Part shown: positions 1 through 6,455 of the stretch, in pieces
Position numbering within the stretch: the stretch's first letter is position 1
Layout of the letters: each line of letters begins with the position of its first letter
Source: JADZEJ01 sp964426815
GTDB taxonomy: Bacteria; Patescibacteriota; Patescibacteriia; 2-12-FULL-60-25
Direction: 5' to 3'
Assembly: GCA_964426815.1 (NCBI GenBank)
Contig: CAYRRZ010000010.1
Location: forward strand, 1 to 30,062
DNA: 30,062 nt
Position numbers and translations under genes: made by a program
The notes under the pieces: model-generated
The model's database searches: none
What the model was told of the DNA's origin: nothing
Seen by the model: only the letters and a program-made list of their open reading frames with translations

Positions 1-10
1 CGACATCGTT

Positions 11-625
11 ATGCCTTCATTTTCTTGCGAAACGTGTTCCAAAGCATTCACCGTCACACCAGCAACTTTAGCCAAGTTCCCGGGCTGGAAACCAAAGACC
101 TGTTTTAATTGCAAAAAATCGACTTCGACCAATGGCTCGAAAGAAGAAAATCTAACGACGGCCGAAGTTCTTGAAAAATACACTGGCGGACCAATCAGCG
201 GTGTCTTTACCGATGGCTCATCCGAACCAAATCCTGGTCCAGGCGGTTGGGGCGCCGTCTATGTTGAAAATAACAACATCATTTCAGAGGACTATGGCCA
301 CGAGCCGCATACGACAAATAATCGCATGGAGCTCACCGCTCTCATCGCCGCCTGCAAAATGGTACCTCGCGACAAAAAAGCCACGGTCTATACCGACAGC
401 CAGCTCTGCGTGAACACCATTAATATCTGGGCTAAAGATTGGGAAAAGCGAAACTGGAAAAAGAAAAAAGGCGAAATCAAAAACCTCGAACTCGTTCAAG
501 AATTGTACCAACTCTTCCACGATCATCCTGGCCTAAAACTCGAATGGATCAAAGCCCACAATGGCAATAAATGGAATGAATACGCCGACTCACTTGCTAC
601 GGCTTATCGGAGAAAAATAAAATGA
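11..625 (+). CDS. rnhA: Ribonuclease HI with N-terminal zinc-finger-like segment
   Basis: Ribonuclease HI cleaves the RNA strand of RNA-DNA hybrids, such as R-loops and replication primers, in the cytoplasm. The RNase H fold starts near residue 62. The acidic catalytic set is visible: D68 in FTDGSS, E107 in NNRMELTA, D129 in YTDSQL and D193 in NEYADS, with the flexible-loop His at H183. The first 40 residues carry two CxxC pairs (C6/C9 and C31/C34), which look like a zinc ribbon joined to the nuclease by a charged linker. At 204 aa it is longer than the usual 150-160 aa because of this head. It is the only convincing protein gene on the plus strand, ends in TGA and is followed at once by a hairpin terminator. 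The ATG at 11 is near the window edge, so upstream context is missing. Confidence 0.93.
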   Translation: MPSFSCETCSKAFTVTPATLAKFPGWKPKTCFNCKKSTSTNGSKEENLTTAEVLEKYTGGPISGVFTDGSSEPNPGPGGWGAVYVENNNIISEDYGHEPHTTNNRMELTALIAACKMVPRDKKATVYTDSQLCVNTINIWAKDWEKRNWKKKKGEIKNLELVQELYQLFHDHPGLKLEWIKAHNGNKWNEYADSLATAYRRKIK

Positions 626-627
626 CA

Positions 628-660
628 ACAAAAACGATGACCAAAGTCATCGTTTTTGTT
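628..660 (+). terminator. Intrinsic terminator of rnhA
   Basis: A 14-bp stem (628-641 with 646-659) encloses the loop CAAA, starts 3 nt after the rnhA stop codon and has a T-rich 3' arm. The A-rich 5' arm means it could also work in the other direction. Confidence 0.75.
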
Positions 661-674
661 TACCCTCTTTCCCC

Positions 675-707
675 AAAAAAAAACAAAAACCCGACGCTCA
701 GCGTCGG
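675..707 (-). terminator. Intrinsic terminator after tRNA(CAT)
   Basis: On the minus strand a 7-bp GC stem (CCGACGC / GCGTCGG, 691-707, 3-nt loop) is followed by a T-rich run over 690-675. It lies about 65 nt downstream of the tRNA 3' end. Between it and the tRNA two more small inverted repeats are visible (about 730-770). Confidence 0.75.
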
Positions 708-771
708 ATCTTTGTGTACTCGAACGTTATTGATCTCGAATTCAACCTAGATTGAATCGAGCTCAGCTCGA

Positions 772-848
772 TGGTACCGGGAACCGGTTTCGAACCGGTG
801 ACCTCGGGCTTATGAGTCCCGCGCTCTAACCAACTGAGCTATCCCGGC
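772..848 (-). tRNA. tRNA with CAT anticodon (elongator Met, or Ile2)
   Basis: A complete cloverleaf with encoded CCA. Acceptor GCCGGGA pairs with TCCCGGT (G1-U72 wobble); the D-stem is GCTC/GAGC; the T-arm is ACCGG-TTCGAAA-CCGGT; A73 precedes CCA. The anticodon CAT is at 812-814 (minus) in a normal CTCATAA loop. It lacks initiator features: positions 1 and 72 pair, and 29-31 are not a GGG run. The last anticodon-stem pair is an A31-G39 mismatch. Sequence alone does not tell me whether C34 is modified to lysidine (Ile) or the tRNA reads Met. Confidence 0.93.
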
Positions 849-897
849 AAACAGGTCACGCTTGCGAGGCCTAAGCCTAAACCGCAAATGTGGCGGA

Positions 898-926
898 AAT
901 ATAACCCAAGACCGCTATTTTGGCAA
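898..926 (-). promoter_or_regulatory. Promoter of tRNA(CAT)
   Basis: On the minus strand a -35 box TTGCCA (921-926) and a -10 box TATATT (898-903) are separated by 17 bp, each matching the sigma70-type consensus at 5 of 6 positions. The predicted start near 891 leaves a leader of about 43 nt before the tRNA. Confidence 0.65.
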
Positions 927-939
927 GATAGAACGAAGT

Positions 940-1374
940 CTATGGAAGCAATGGCCAATACCGCAATTGTTGCCGACAAACTTCCTCAAATCGCACCGGA
1001 TCCAACTGGTATTTTTGGGCAATTTTCTGCAATTTTTCAATTTTCTGCGGATTCCGAACCTCGGTCAAAAAAGCCGGTGGACACATCTTTTTCCCCGCCC
1101 GTCGATAAAATACCCAGCGCAAAGAATATTTCGGAAACATGTATAAAAGCCCCCAAAGATATGCCCAAAATCCAAGCGGATTTTGAATAGCATCATGACC
1201 CGACCACTGAGCCCGCGTATAGGTATATACCACATCCGAGTACTCACTCCATCGCGAGATAAACCCCTGTGCTTCTTGCAATTCCTTCAATTCATCAGCC
1301 ATATCCTCACGATGCCATGTTTCAGGCATCTTCGGCATCTGGAGCAGATCATGCCACAAAAAAATACATCCCAT
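940..1374 (-). CDS. Hypothetical protein, 144 aa
   Basis: I do not recognise a family. The protein has a hydrophilic Glu/Lys-rich stretch (about residues 22-45), an aromatic-rich middle (NPLGFWAYLWGLLYMFP, about 65-81) that could be a short membrane-associated helix, and a basic helical C-terminus. The ATG at 1374 follows a purine-rich GAAGGGGAT that can act as a ribosome binding site. It sits alone between two tRNA genes of the same strand, downstream of the initiator tRNA terminator. A possible -10 box (TATTAT, 1402-1407) lies about 28 nt upstream of the start without an obvious -35. Coding looks plausible from composition, but a conserved family would be needed to confirm it. Confidence 0.6.
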   Translation of the reverse strand: MGCIFLWHDLLQMPKMPETWHREDMADELKELQEAQGFISRWSEYSDVVYTYTRAQWSGHDAIQNPLGFWAYLWGLLYMFPKYSLRWVFYRRAGKKMCPPAFLTEVRNPQKIEKLQKIAQKYQLDPVRFEEVCRQQLRYWPLLP

Positions 1375-1410
1375 ATCCCCTTCAATCTACCTAATCACAC
1401 GATAATACGC

Positions 1411-1439
1411 AAAAAACAAAAAACTCCCTTTCAGGAGTT
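1411..1439 (-). terminator. Intrinsic terminator after initiator tRNA
   Basis: On the minus strand the stem AACTCC/GGAGTT (1434-1439 with 1422-1427, 6-nt loop) is followed by a T-rich run over 1422-1411. It lies 8 nt after the tRNA CCA end. Confidence 0.7.
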
Positions 1440-1446
1440 CTTTGTA

Positions 1447-1522
1447 TGGTTGCGGGAGCCGGACTCGAACCGGCGACCTCAAGGTTATGGGCCTTGCGAG
1501 CTGCCAACTGCTCTATCCCGCG
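1447..1522 (-). tRNA. Initiator tRNA-fMet (CAT)
   Basis: A complete 76-nt tRNA with encoded CCA. It carries the bacterial initiator hallmarks: a C1-A72 mismatch (5' CGCGGGA against TCCCGCA) and an A11-U24 pair in the D-stem (GAGC/GCTC). The anticodon CAT is at 1487-1489. Two positions are unusual: the three-GC anticodon-stem signature is reduced to A29-U41, G30-C40, G31-C39, and the residue before the anticodon is C33 instead of the near-universal U33 (loop CCCATAA). The T-arm GCCGG-TTCGAGT-CCGGC is normal. Confidence 0.94.
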
Positions 1523-1543
1523 ATGGATCTGTAATGTAGCCGC

Positions 1544-1572
1544 ACTATAGCCAATTAGGCCGTATCCGTCAA
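1544..1572 (-). promoter_or_regulatory. Promoter of initiator tRNA
   Basis: On the minus strand a -35 box TTGACG (1567-1572) and a -10 box TATAGT (1544-1549) are spaced by 17 bp, each 5 of 6 to consensus. The -35 overlaps the 3' end of the glycosyltransferase gene. The predicted start near 1537 leaves about 15 nt before the tRNA. Confidence 0.75.
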
Positions 1573-2700
1573 TGTCTGGTAGACAATTCGCGCACTCCGC
1601 TCCCAAGTAAAACCCTGACTGCGAGAAATCCCCAAACGAGCCATTTCTTCGCGAGAAATATCATCCGCAATCAAGCCAACAAAAGCCTCGCTCCAGGCTG
1701 AAACATCCGCTGGAGGCAATATAATGCCCGCATCGGCCACAATCTCAGCCATTCCACCTTCGGATGACACCACGGTCGCTACGCCCGCCTGGAGAGCCTC
1801 CAGAGCCACCAAACCAAACCCCTCATGCCAGGAGGGCAAAGCCACAATATCCGCCCCTAAAAGCAAGTCCCGGCGATCCTCATCCGAAACCGACCGAATC
1901 CGATGCAAACGAGAATCCCCTTCTCCCTGATAAAAACTAGCCGTTCGCAACGCATGATGAATCGGCCCTAACTTCCACCCATCTTTCCCCGCAATCACCA
2001 AATCAACCGGGCGCGAAAAATGCGACTTAGCCCGCATCCAAGCTTCAATCACCGTTTCCACATTTTTTCTCGGCTCAACCGTTCCCATCCACAAAATATA
2101 CGCCTGAGTCACCCCGGCTTGCGCTAAACGCGTCTTGGCTTTTTGCTTCGCCTCCGCCAAATCAGCTTGGCGCAAATTATCTAAAACAGAGTCTCCCCCT
2201 TCATACGTCACCACCACACTCTCCGGATGAAGCTTAATCACTTCAAGCAATTCTTTCTTGGTTGATTCAGACACGGCACAAATCTTTTTTGCAGAACGTA
2301 ACCCCTTTAAAAATAATTGCGTCGTCATCAAGCGACGAAAAAAAGACTGCGGAAACCAGGCGCCCGAATGAAAAATCGCCACATCATGCACCCACGGAAT
2401 ACATGGAATCGAAATCCCCGGAGGCACACATCCCGACGGCACAAATAACAACTGACATGGCGCAATCTTCAATGCACCGCGCAAAGCCGCACCCGAATCA
2501 TTCGCCAAACGGACAACATCACAATATGGCAATAACTCCGCATCTCGATCCCAATCAGCGCCCTTAGGTACGTATACGGTCCAAGAAATATCTGGATACC
2601 GATACACCAAAACCCGCGTCAATTCACGCGCCGCATGCGCTACCCCCGCGCCAGGACTTCCATCTTGCGGCAAGCACCGAAGGTCGATACCAATGATCAT
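1555..2700 (-). CDS. Glycosyltransferase family 4 (GT-B fold)
   Basis: A retaining GT4-type glycosyltransferase, expected to transfer a sugar from a nucleotide-sugar donor to an envelope glycan or lipid acceptor at the inner face of the membrane. The N-terminal acceptor domain holds a Gly-rich PQDGSPGAGVAHAA loop (11-24) and WVHDVAIFH (103-111). The C-terminal donor domain starts at the typical LWMGTVEPRKN (203-213), and the EX7E motif is E293-GFGLVAL-E301, followed by EGGMAEIV (314-321). At 381 aa it has normal length. The start lies 3 nt after the stop of the carboxypeptidase gene, so the two are probably co-transcribed and both concern the cell envelope. Acceptor and donor cannot be told from the sequence. 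Confidence 0.9.
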   Translation of the reverse strand: MIIGIDLRCLPQDGSPGAGVAHAARELTRVLVYRYPDISWTVYVPKGADWDRDAELLPYCDVVRLANDSGAALRGALKIAPCQLLFVPSGCVPPGISIPCIPWVHDVAIFHSGAWFPQSFFRRLMTTQLFLKGLRSAKKICAVSESTKKELLEVIKLHPESVVVTYEGGDSVLDNLRQADLAEAKQKAKTRLAQAGVTQAYILWMGTVEPRKNVETVIEAWMRAKSHFSRPVDLVIAGKDGWKLGPIHHALRTASFYQGEGDSRLHRIRSVSDEDRRDLLLGADIVALPSWHEGFGLVALEALQAGVATVVSSEGGMAEIVADAGIILPPADVSAWSEAFVGLIADDISREEMARLGISRSQGFTWERSARIVYQTLTDTA

Positions 2701-2703
2701 GTT

Positions 2704-3660
2704 TTAATTCTCCCACTGATAGGTCTCAAAGGCCCAAGCTGTCATGGCTTTAATATCTTGATACCGCGAAAAATGATTCTCATTGCCCAATTCCACCGCC
2801 ACAATTTCATTCCCCCGCGCATTCTTTGTGAGCTGGGCCATACAATATCCCGCTTCTGGCAATGAACCTGTTTTCGCTGCCACAATTTTATACGGCTCTT
2901 TATTCAAATACGTTTTCAACAATAAATTTGTCGCCGGAATATGAACCGCATTTTTTGCATTTTTCAAGCCAACATCAATATCTCCCTGACCCGTCACACG
3001 ACGAATATCCGGATATCCAGATGCGATCGATAAAATAGCCGCTACATCTGCCGCAGATGCTTTATTCTCTGGATTAATCCCAGACGGTTCAACAAAGCTT
3101 GGTGTCTTTAAACCCAATTGTTTTGTCTTGGCATTCATTGCTTGAACGAATTCCTCCATGCCAAGCGTGGTGCGCGCCATCACATTCGCTGAAGCATTCA
3201 CCGAACCAATAAGAAGAGAACGTAATAAGTCTTCATTCGTAATCTCATCTCCTGGTTTAAACACGCCGCGACTTTCTCCATCAAAATCACCTGGCAAAAA
3301 AGTAACCGTCTTCGTCATGTCTGGTTTTTGTTCAAGAAAAACCATGGCCGTCACCAATTTAGTAATACTCGCAATTGGCATCACGCGATGCGGATCCTTT
3401 GCGAACAACACAGCCCCAGAACGCACATCAGCCACAAAGACCGAAGGCGCGGCTGTTTTCACTCCCAAGCTTTCTGGACGCTTTTTGCGCGGACCAGCAA
3501 CCACCGCCGGGCGCACATCGGCTGAAACCGGCAAAGACGACAAGTTCACCTGAACTTTATTCGGATTTGGCAAAGACAGAGCGATCAAATTTCCAAGAAG
3601 AGCATCAATCATACAATTAGACAGAAAGCTGAGGAGAATCAGAAGAAACCGAAGGCGCAA
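2704..3660 (-). CDS. D-alanyl-D-alanine carboxypeptidase (peptidase S11, PBP5-like)
   Basis: A penicillin-binding protein of the S11 family, trimming the terminal D-Ala of peptidoglycan stem peptides outside the membrane. All three active-site motifs are present: SITK (98-101), SVN (153-155) and KTG (263-265). The C-terminal PBP5-type domain and tail anchor are missing, so this is a minimal catalytic domain of about 250 residues after the export signal. The start is uncertain. The TTG at 3660 gives a good signal peptide (MRLRF then a hydrophobic run to about residue 30) but overlaps scpB by 44 nt. The ATG at 3612 lies 4 nt after the scpB stop but leaves only a short hydrophobic head. I prefer the long form because the enzyme must be exported. 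It sits between scpB and the glycosyltransferase in one minus-strand run. Confidence 0.88.
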   Translation of the reverse strand: MRLRFLLILLSFLSNCMIDALLGNLIALSLPNPNKVQVNLSSLPVSADVRPAVVAGPRKKRPESLGVKTAAPSVFVADVRSGAVLFAKDPHRVMPIASITKLVTAMVFLEQKPDMTKTVTFLPGDFDGESRGVFKPGDEITNEDLLRSLLIGSVNASANVMARTTLGMEEFVQAMNAKTKQLGLKTPSFVEPSGINPENKASAADVAAILSIASGYPDIRRVTGQGDIDVGLKNAKNAVHIPATNLLLKTYLNKEPYKIVAAKTGSLPEAGYCMAQLTKNARGNEIVAVELGNENHFSRYQDIKAMTAWAFETYQWEN

Positions 3661-4207
3661 CCGGAGATTCTTCCAATTGCTTTAACACATCCTGCACCGA
3701 AGTATGCGAACGTAATGTCTCAAAATCTGGCAAAGCTTCAACTCCGGACAAACCAAGATGATTCAAAAAATCAAAGGTAACCGCATACACCGGCTGACCC
3801 AAACGAGAATCTTCTTTTTGCTCAATCAATCCGCGCAATAATAAATTCCGCAAAATAATCGAAGATTGAACCCCACGAATCTGCTCCAACTCAGGACGCG
3901 TTAATGGCCCGCGATATGCCAAAATCGTCAACGCTTCTAAAGCAGGACGGCTCAATTCAGCCTGTGCCTCAACCTGTACAGCTTTAGCAACCGCATCCGC
4001 ACAATCAGGTCGCGTCGTAAGCTCAAACTCCTGACCATTTTTTTGCAATTGAAGCGCACTACCAGAAGCGTCCAAGCGCTCAGTCAATGTTTGCAAAGCC
4101 GTTTGAACATCTTCTGTTGCAACATCAAGCATCTGCGCCAAACGAGCCATGGTATATGGCTTGGCCGAGGCAAATAAAATCGCTTCAATATTTCGGTCTA
4201 AGGTCAT
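3617..4207 (-). CDS. scpB: Segregation and condensation protein B
   Basis: ScpB is a dimeric winged-helix (kite) protein that binds ScpA and bridges the SMC condensin complex for chromosome organisation. The protein begins with the typical IEAILFASAKPYTMARLAQML and contains the conserved ALEALTILAYRGPLTRPELEQIRG segment (about residues 89-112), followed by a second winged helix (LLRGLIEQKEDSRLGQPVYAVT). Length 196 aa is normal. The start codon overlaps the scpA stop by 4 nt (ATGA), indicating translational coupling. The last about 25 residues are a Ser/Pro-rich tail. Confidence 0.94.
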   Translation of the reverse strand: MTLDRNIEAILFASAKPYTMARLAQMLDVATEDVQTALQTLTERLDASGSALQLQKNGQEFELTTRPDCADAVAKAVQVEAQAELSRPALEALTILAYRGPLTRPELEQIRGVQSSIILRNLLLRGLIEQKEDSRLGQPVYAVTFDFLNHLGLSGVEALPDFETLRSHTSVQDVLKQLEESPVAPSVSSDSPQLSV

Positions 4208-4938
4208 ACAAATGATTCAGCAAATGGATCGGTTGTTGGAGGCGCTGGATGTGATTCAATCGCAATGTCTTGAAATAACTGGTCTTGGGACACCACCAAA
4301 AAACGCTGTTTAACCAATTCAAGTAAAGCTAAAAATGTCGCAACCGCTTCTTGTTTGGTTGCCGCTGTTCCAATGAAGGTCGTAAATGTCGCTTTCGCCT
4401 GAGCCCGAATATGCCGATACAATTGCCCAATTTTTTCTTGCACAGTCACAATACGCTGAATAACCGCCTGAGGCAACGCTTTTTGCGGCACCAAACGCGC
4501 AATCACACGCAGCATTAATTCATGCATCTGAACCGTTCCAAAATTTTGCGGTGGACGGAAACCAATTTCAGCCTTCAATACCGAAGGCTTAGCCCGCGGG
4601 AATGAACGCAAACCCTGTTTCCACAGGGTATCAATGGCCCGAGAAGCCTCAACAAAAGCCTTATAGGTACGCAATTGTGTCTCCAAATCCGGTCCCTCCT
4701 CCATCTCTTGAACCGACAAATCCGGCAATAATAACTTAGACTTCATGTAGACCAATTTCGAGGCAATGACCAAAAAATCAGCCAATTCCTCCATAGGTAT
4801 TTGGTCAGAACCATGAACATATTCCACAAATTGATCTGCCACTTTAGCCAGAGAAACCTGTGAAATATCCAATTTTTGTTGCTCAACCAACTGCAAAAGC
4901 AGGTCCAAAGGACCCTCAAATTGCTCTACCTGAAACAT
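4204..4938 (-). CDS. scpA: Segregation and condensation protein A
   Basis: ScpA is the kleisin subunit of the bacterial SMC-ScpAB condensin. The N-terminus FEGPLDLLLQLVEQQKLDIS is diagnostic, followed by PMEELADFLVIASKLVYMKSKLLLP, which binds the SMC neck, and a C-terminal winged helix (ATKQEAVATFLALLELVKQR) that contacts the SMC head. I chose ATG 4938 (MFQVEQFEGPL), giving 244 aa. A longer reading to 4983 would run into the terminator hairpin of aspS and adds non-family residues. A -10 box lies about 17 nt upstream, so the mRNA leader is very short, with no Shine-Dalgarno site. The stop overlaps the scpB start. Confidence 0.94.
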   Translation of the reverse strand: MFQVEQFEGPLDLLLQLVEQQKLDISQVSLAKVADQFVEYVHGSDQIPMEELADFLVIASKLVYMKSKLLLPDLSVQEMEEGPDLETQLRTYKAFVEASRAIDTLWKQGLRSFPRAKPSVLKAEIGFRPPQNFGTVQMHELMLRVIARLVPQKALPQAVIQRIVTVQEKIGQLYRHIRAQAKATFTTFIGTAATKQEAVATFLALLELVKQRFLVVSQDQLFQDIAIESHPAPPTTDPFAESFV

Positions 4939-4954
4939 CACCGGCACGCCCAAC

Positions 4955-4983
4955 ACTATACAATAAAACCCCGAGAAAACCAA
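4955..4983 (-). promoter_or_regulatory. Candidate promoter of scpA-scpB
   Basis: On the minus strand the -10 box TATAGT (4955-4960, 5 of 6) has a weak -35 TTGGTT (4978-4983, 3 of 6) at 17-bp spacing. The -35 lies inside the loop side of the aspS terminator. The predicted start near 4948 gives a leader of about 10 nt. Confidence 0.5.
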
Positions 4984-5002
4984 TTGGTTTTTTCGGGGTT
5001 TT
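4965..5002 (-). terminator. Intrinsic terminator of aspS
   Basis: On the minus strand AAAACCCCGA (5002-4993) pairs with TCGGGGTTTT (4974-4965); the interior AAAACCAATTGGTTTT-like palindrome extends the stem. It begins about 15 nt after the aspS stop. Confidence 0.8.
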
Positions 5003-5016
5003 TACAACCTTTTTCT

Positions 5017-6414
5017 TTACTTCTTTCGAATCTCGATATGCGCTTCCTGCAATCGTTTTTCCTCAATATCCGATGGAGCACCCATAAGTGGGTCGCGCGC
5101 ATCCCCTGTTTTTGGAAAAGCAATCACTTCACGGATATTTGGCTCATTCGCGAGCAACATCACGATGCGATCAATCCCAGGAGCCATGCCTCCATGTGGA
5201 GGAGCACCAAATTCAAAGGCTTCGAGCATGTGACCAAAGCGAGCCTGAATCAATTCATCCGGAATACCCAATAATTGAAAAATCTTATTCTGCAAATCAC
5301 GATTATGAATACGAATCGATCCAGAAGACAATTCATAGCCATTCATCACCAAGTCATACGAGGCAGCGCGCACCTTAAGCGGTTCTGTATCCAATAATCC
5401 AATATCATCTGGATGCGGCATGCAGAATGGATGATGCGCAGCCTGGATACCACCTTCGCCATCATTTTCAAACATCGGAAAATCAACAATCCACGCAAAA
5501 GCTAATTCATTTGGATCATTCTTATCCTGACGCAAATCAGGTTTGTCGTTACCATATTTTTCCATTGATTCACGATAGCTGATCCGTGGAAATGGAATTT
5601 GCGAAATCCGTTTTTCTGGAGCAATGGTTTTAACCATTTCAATCATCATCTTCTCATTCAGTGCCAAAACATCTTCTTGATTAACGAAGGACATTTCTAA
5701 GTCGAGCTGCGTAAACTCAGGTTGACGATCACCGCGCTGATCTTCATCACGAAAACAGCGAGCAATTTGAAAATACTTTTCCATGCCACCAACCATCAGC
5801 AATTGCTTAAATTGTTGTGGAGATTGTGGGAGCACGTAAAATTTTCCATCATGCAAACGCGATGGAACCAAGTATTCACGTGAACCCTCTGGAGTCCCTT
5901 TGGTCAAAATTGGCGTCTCAAATTCAATGAATCCTTCACGATGCAAAAAGTCTCGGAAAAAGGTAATCACCTTATCGCGCAAAACAATATTCTGCTTCAT
6001 GCGATCGGTACGCAAATCCAAATAGCGATACTTCATGCGCAATTCTTCATTCACATTGCGCGTATCAGCTAATTCAAATGGAGGCGTCTTTGACGCATTC
6101 AACAACTCAATATCCTTTGCCAGCAGCTCAACCGTACCGGTTTCCAAATTTGGATTGATCTGTTTCTCGCCGCGCTTATTCACAATACCCGTAATCTTCA
6201 AGCAGTATTCAGAACGGATATCTGGCATAACAGCCAGGGCGCGCTCAGACAATTCTGCTGGCACCAAAACCACCTGCATCAGCCCAGAACGATCACGCAT
6301 GTCCAAAAAGGCTAATTTACCCATATCTCGACGGGTATTTACCCAGCCAAAAATGGTCACTTCTTGCCCAATAGATTGGACAGTTTCACGAATGGGAGTG
6401 CGGAGTTCCAGCAT
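5017..6414 (-). CDS. aspS: Aspartyl-tRNA synthetase, compact form without GAD domain
   Basis: AspRS charges tRNA-Asp. The order is an OB-fold anticodon-binding domain (about 1-105; VTIFGWVNTRRDMGKLAFLDMRD) and a class II catalytic core with ETPILTKGTPEGSREYLVPSR (166-186), motif 2 FRDEDQRGDRQPEFTQLDLE (221-240) and motif 3 GGMAPGIDRIVMLL (408-421). Bacterial AspRS is normally about 580-600 aa, with a GAD insertion of more than 100 residues after the YG-DKPDLR segment. Here YGNDKPDLR (287-295) passes within a few residues to NELAFAWIVDFPMFE (302-316), so the GAD domain is absent and the protein is 465 aa. Bacterial-type core motifs and C-terminus are kept. The start at 6414 has no Shine-Dalgarno. 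A strong terminator follows. Confidence 0.96.
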   Translation of the reverse strand: MLELRTPIRETVQSIGQEVTIFGWVNTRRDMGKLAFLDMRDRSGLMQVVLVPAELSERALAVMPDIRSEYCLKITGIVNKRGEKQINPNLETGTVELLAKDIELLNASKTPPFELADTRNVNEELRMKYRYLDLRTDRMKQNIVLRDKVITFFRDFLHREGFIEFETPILTKGTPEGSREYLVPSRLHDGKFYVLPQSPQQFKQLLMVGGMEKYFQIARCFRDEDQRGDRQPEFTQLDLEMSFVNQEDVLALNEKMMIEMVKTIAPEKRISQIPFPRISYRESMEKYGNDKPDLRQDKNDPNELAFAWIVDFPMFENDGEGGIQAAHHPFCMPHPDDIGLLDTEPLKVRAASYDLVMNGYELSSGSIRIHNRDLQNKIFQLLGIPDELIQARFGHMLEAFEFGAPPHGGMAPGIDRIVMLLANEPNIREVIAFPKTGDARDPLMGAPSDIEEKRLQEAHIEIRKK

Positions 6415-6455
6415 ATTTTTTGTCTGGAAACAGTAACTCGTACTCCAAAAAAAAG

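Noticed and set aside
1183..1606. Small ORFs over the initiator tRNA on both strands
   Set aside because: They are translations through the tRNA gene (REPDSNRRP-type peptide) and its flanks.
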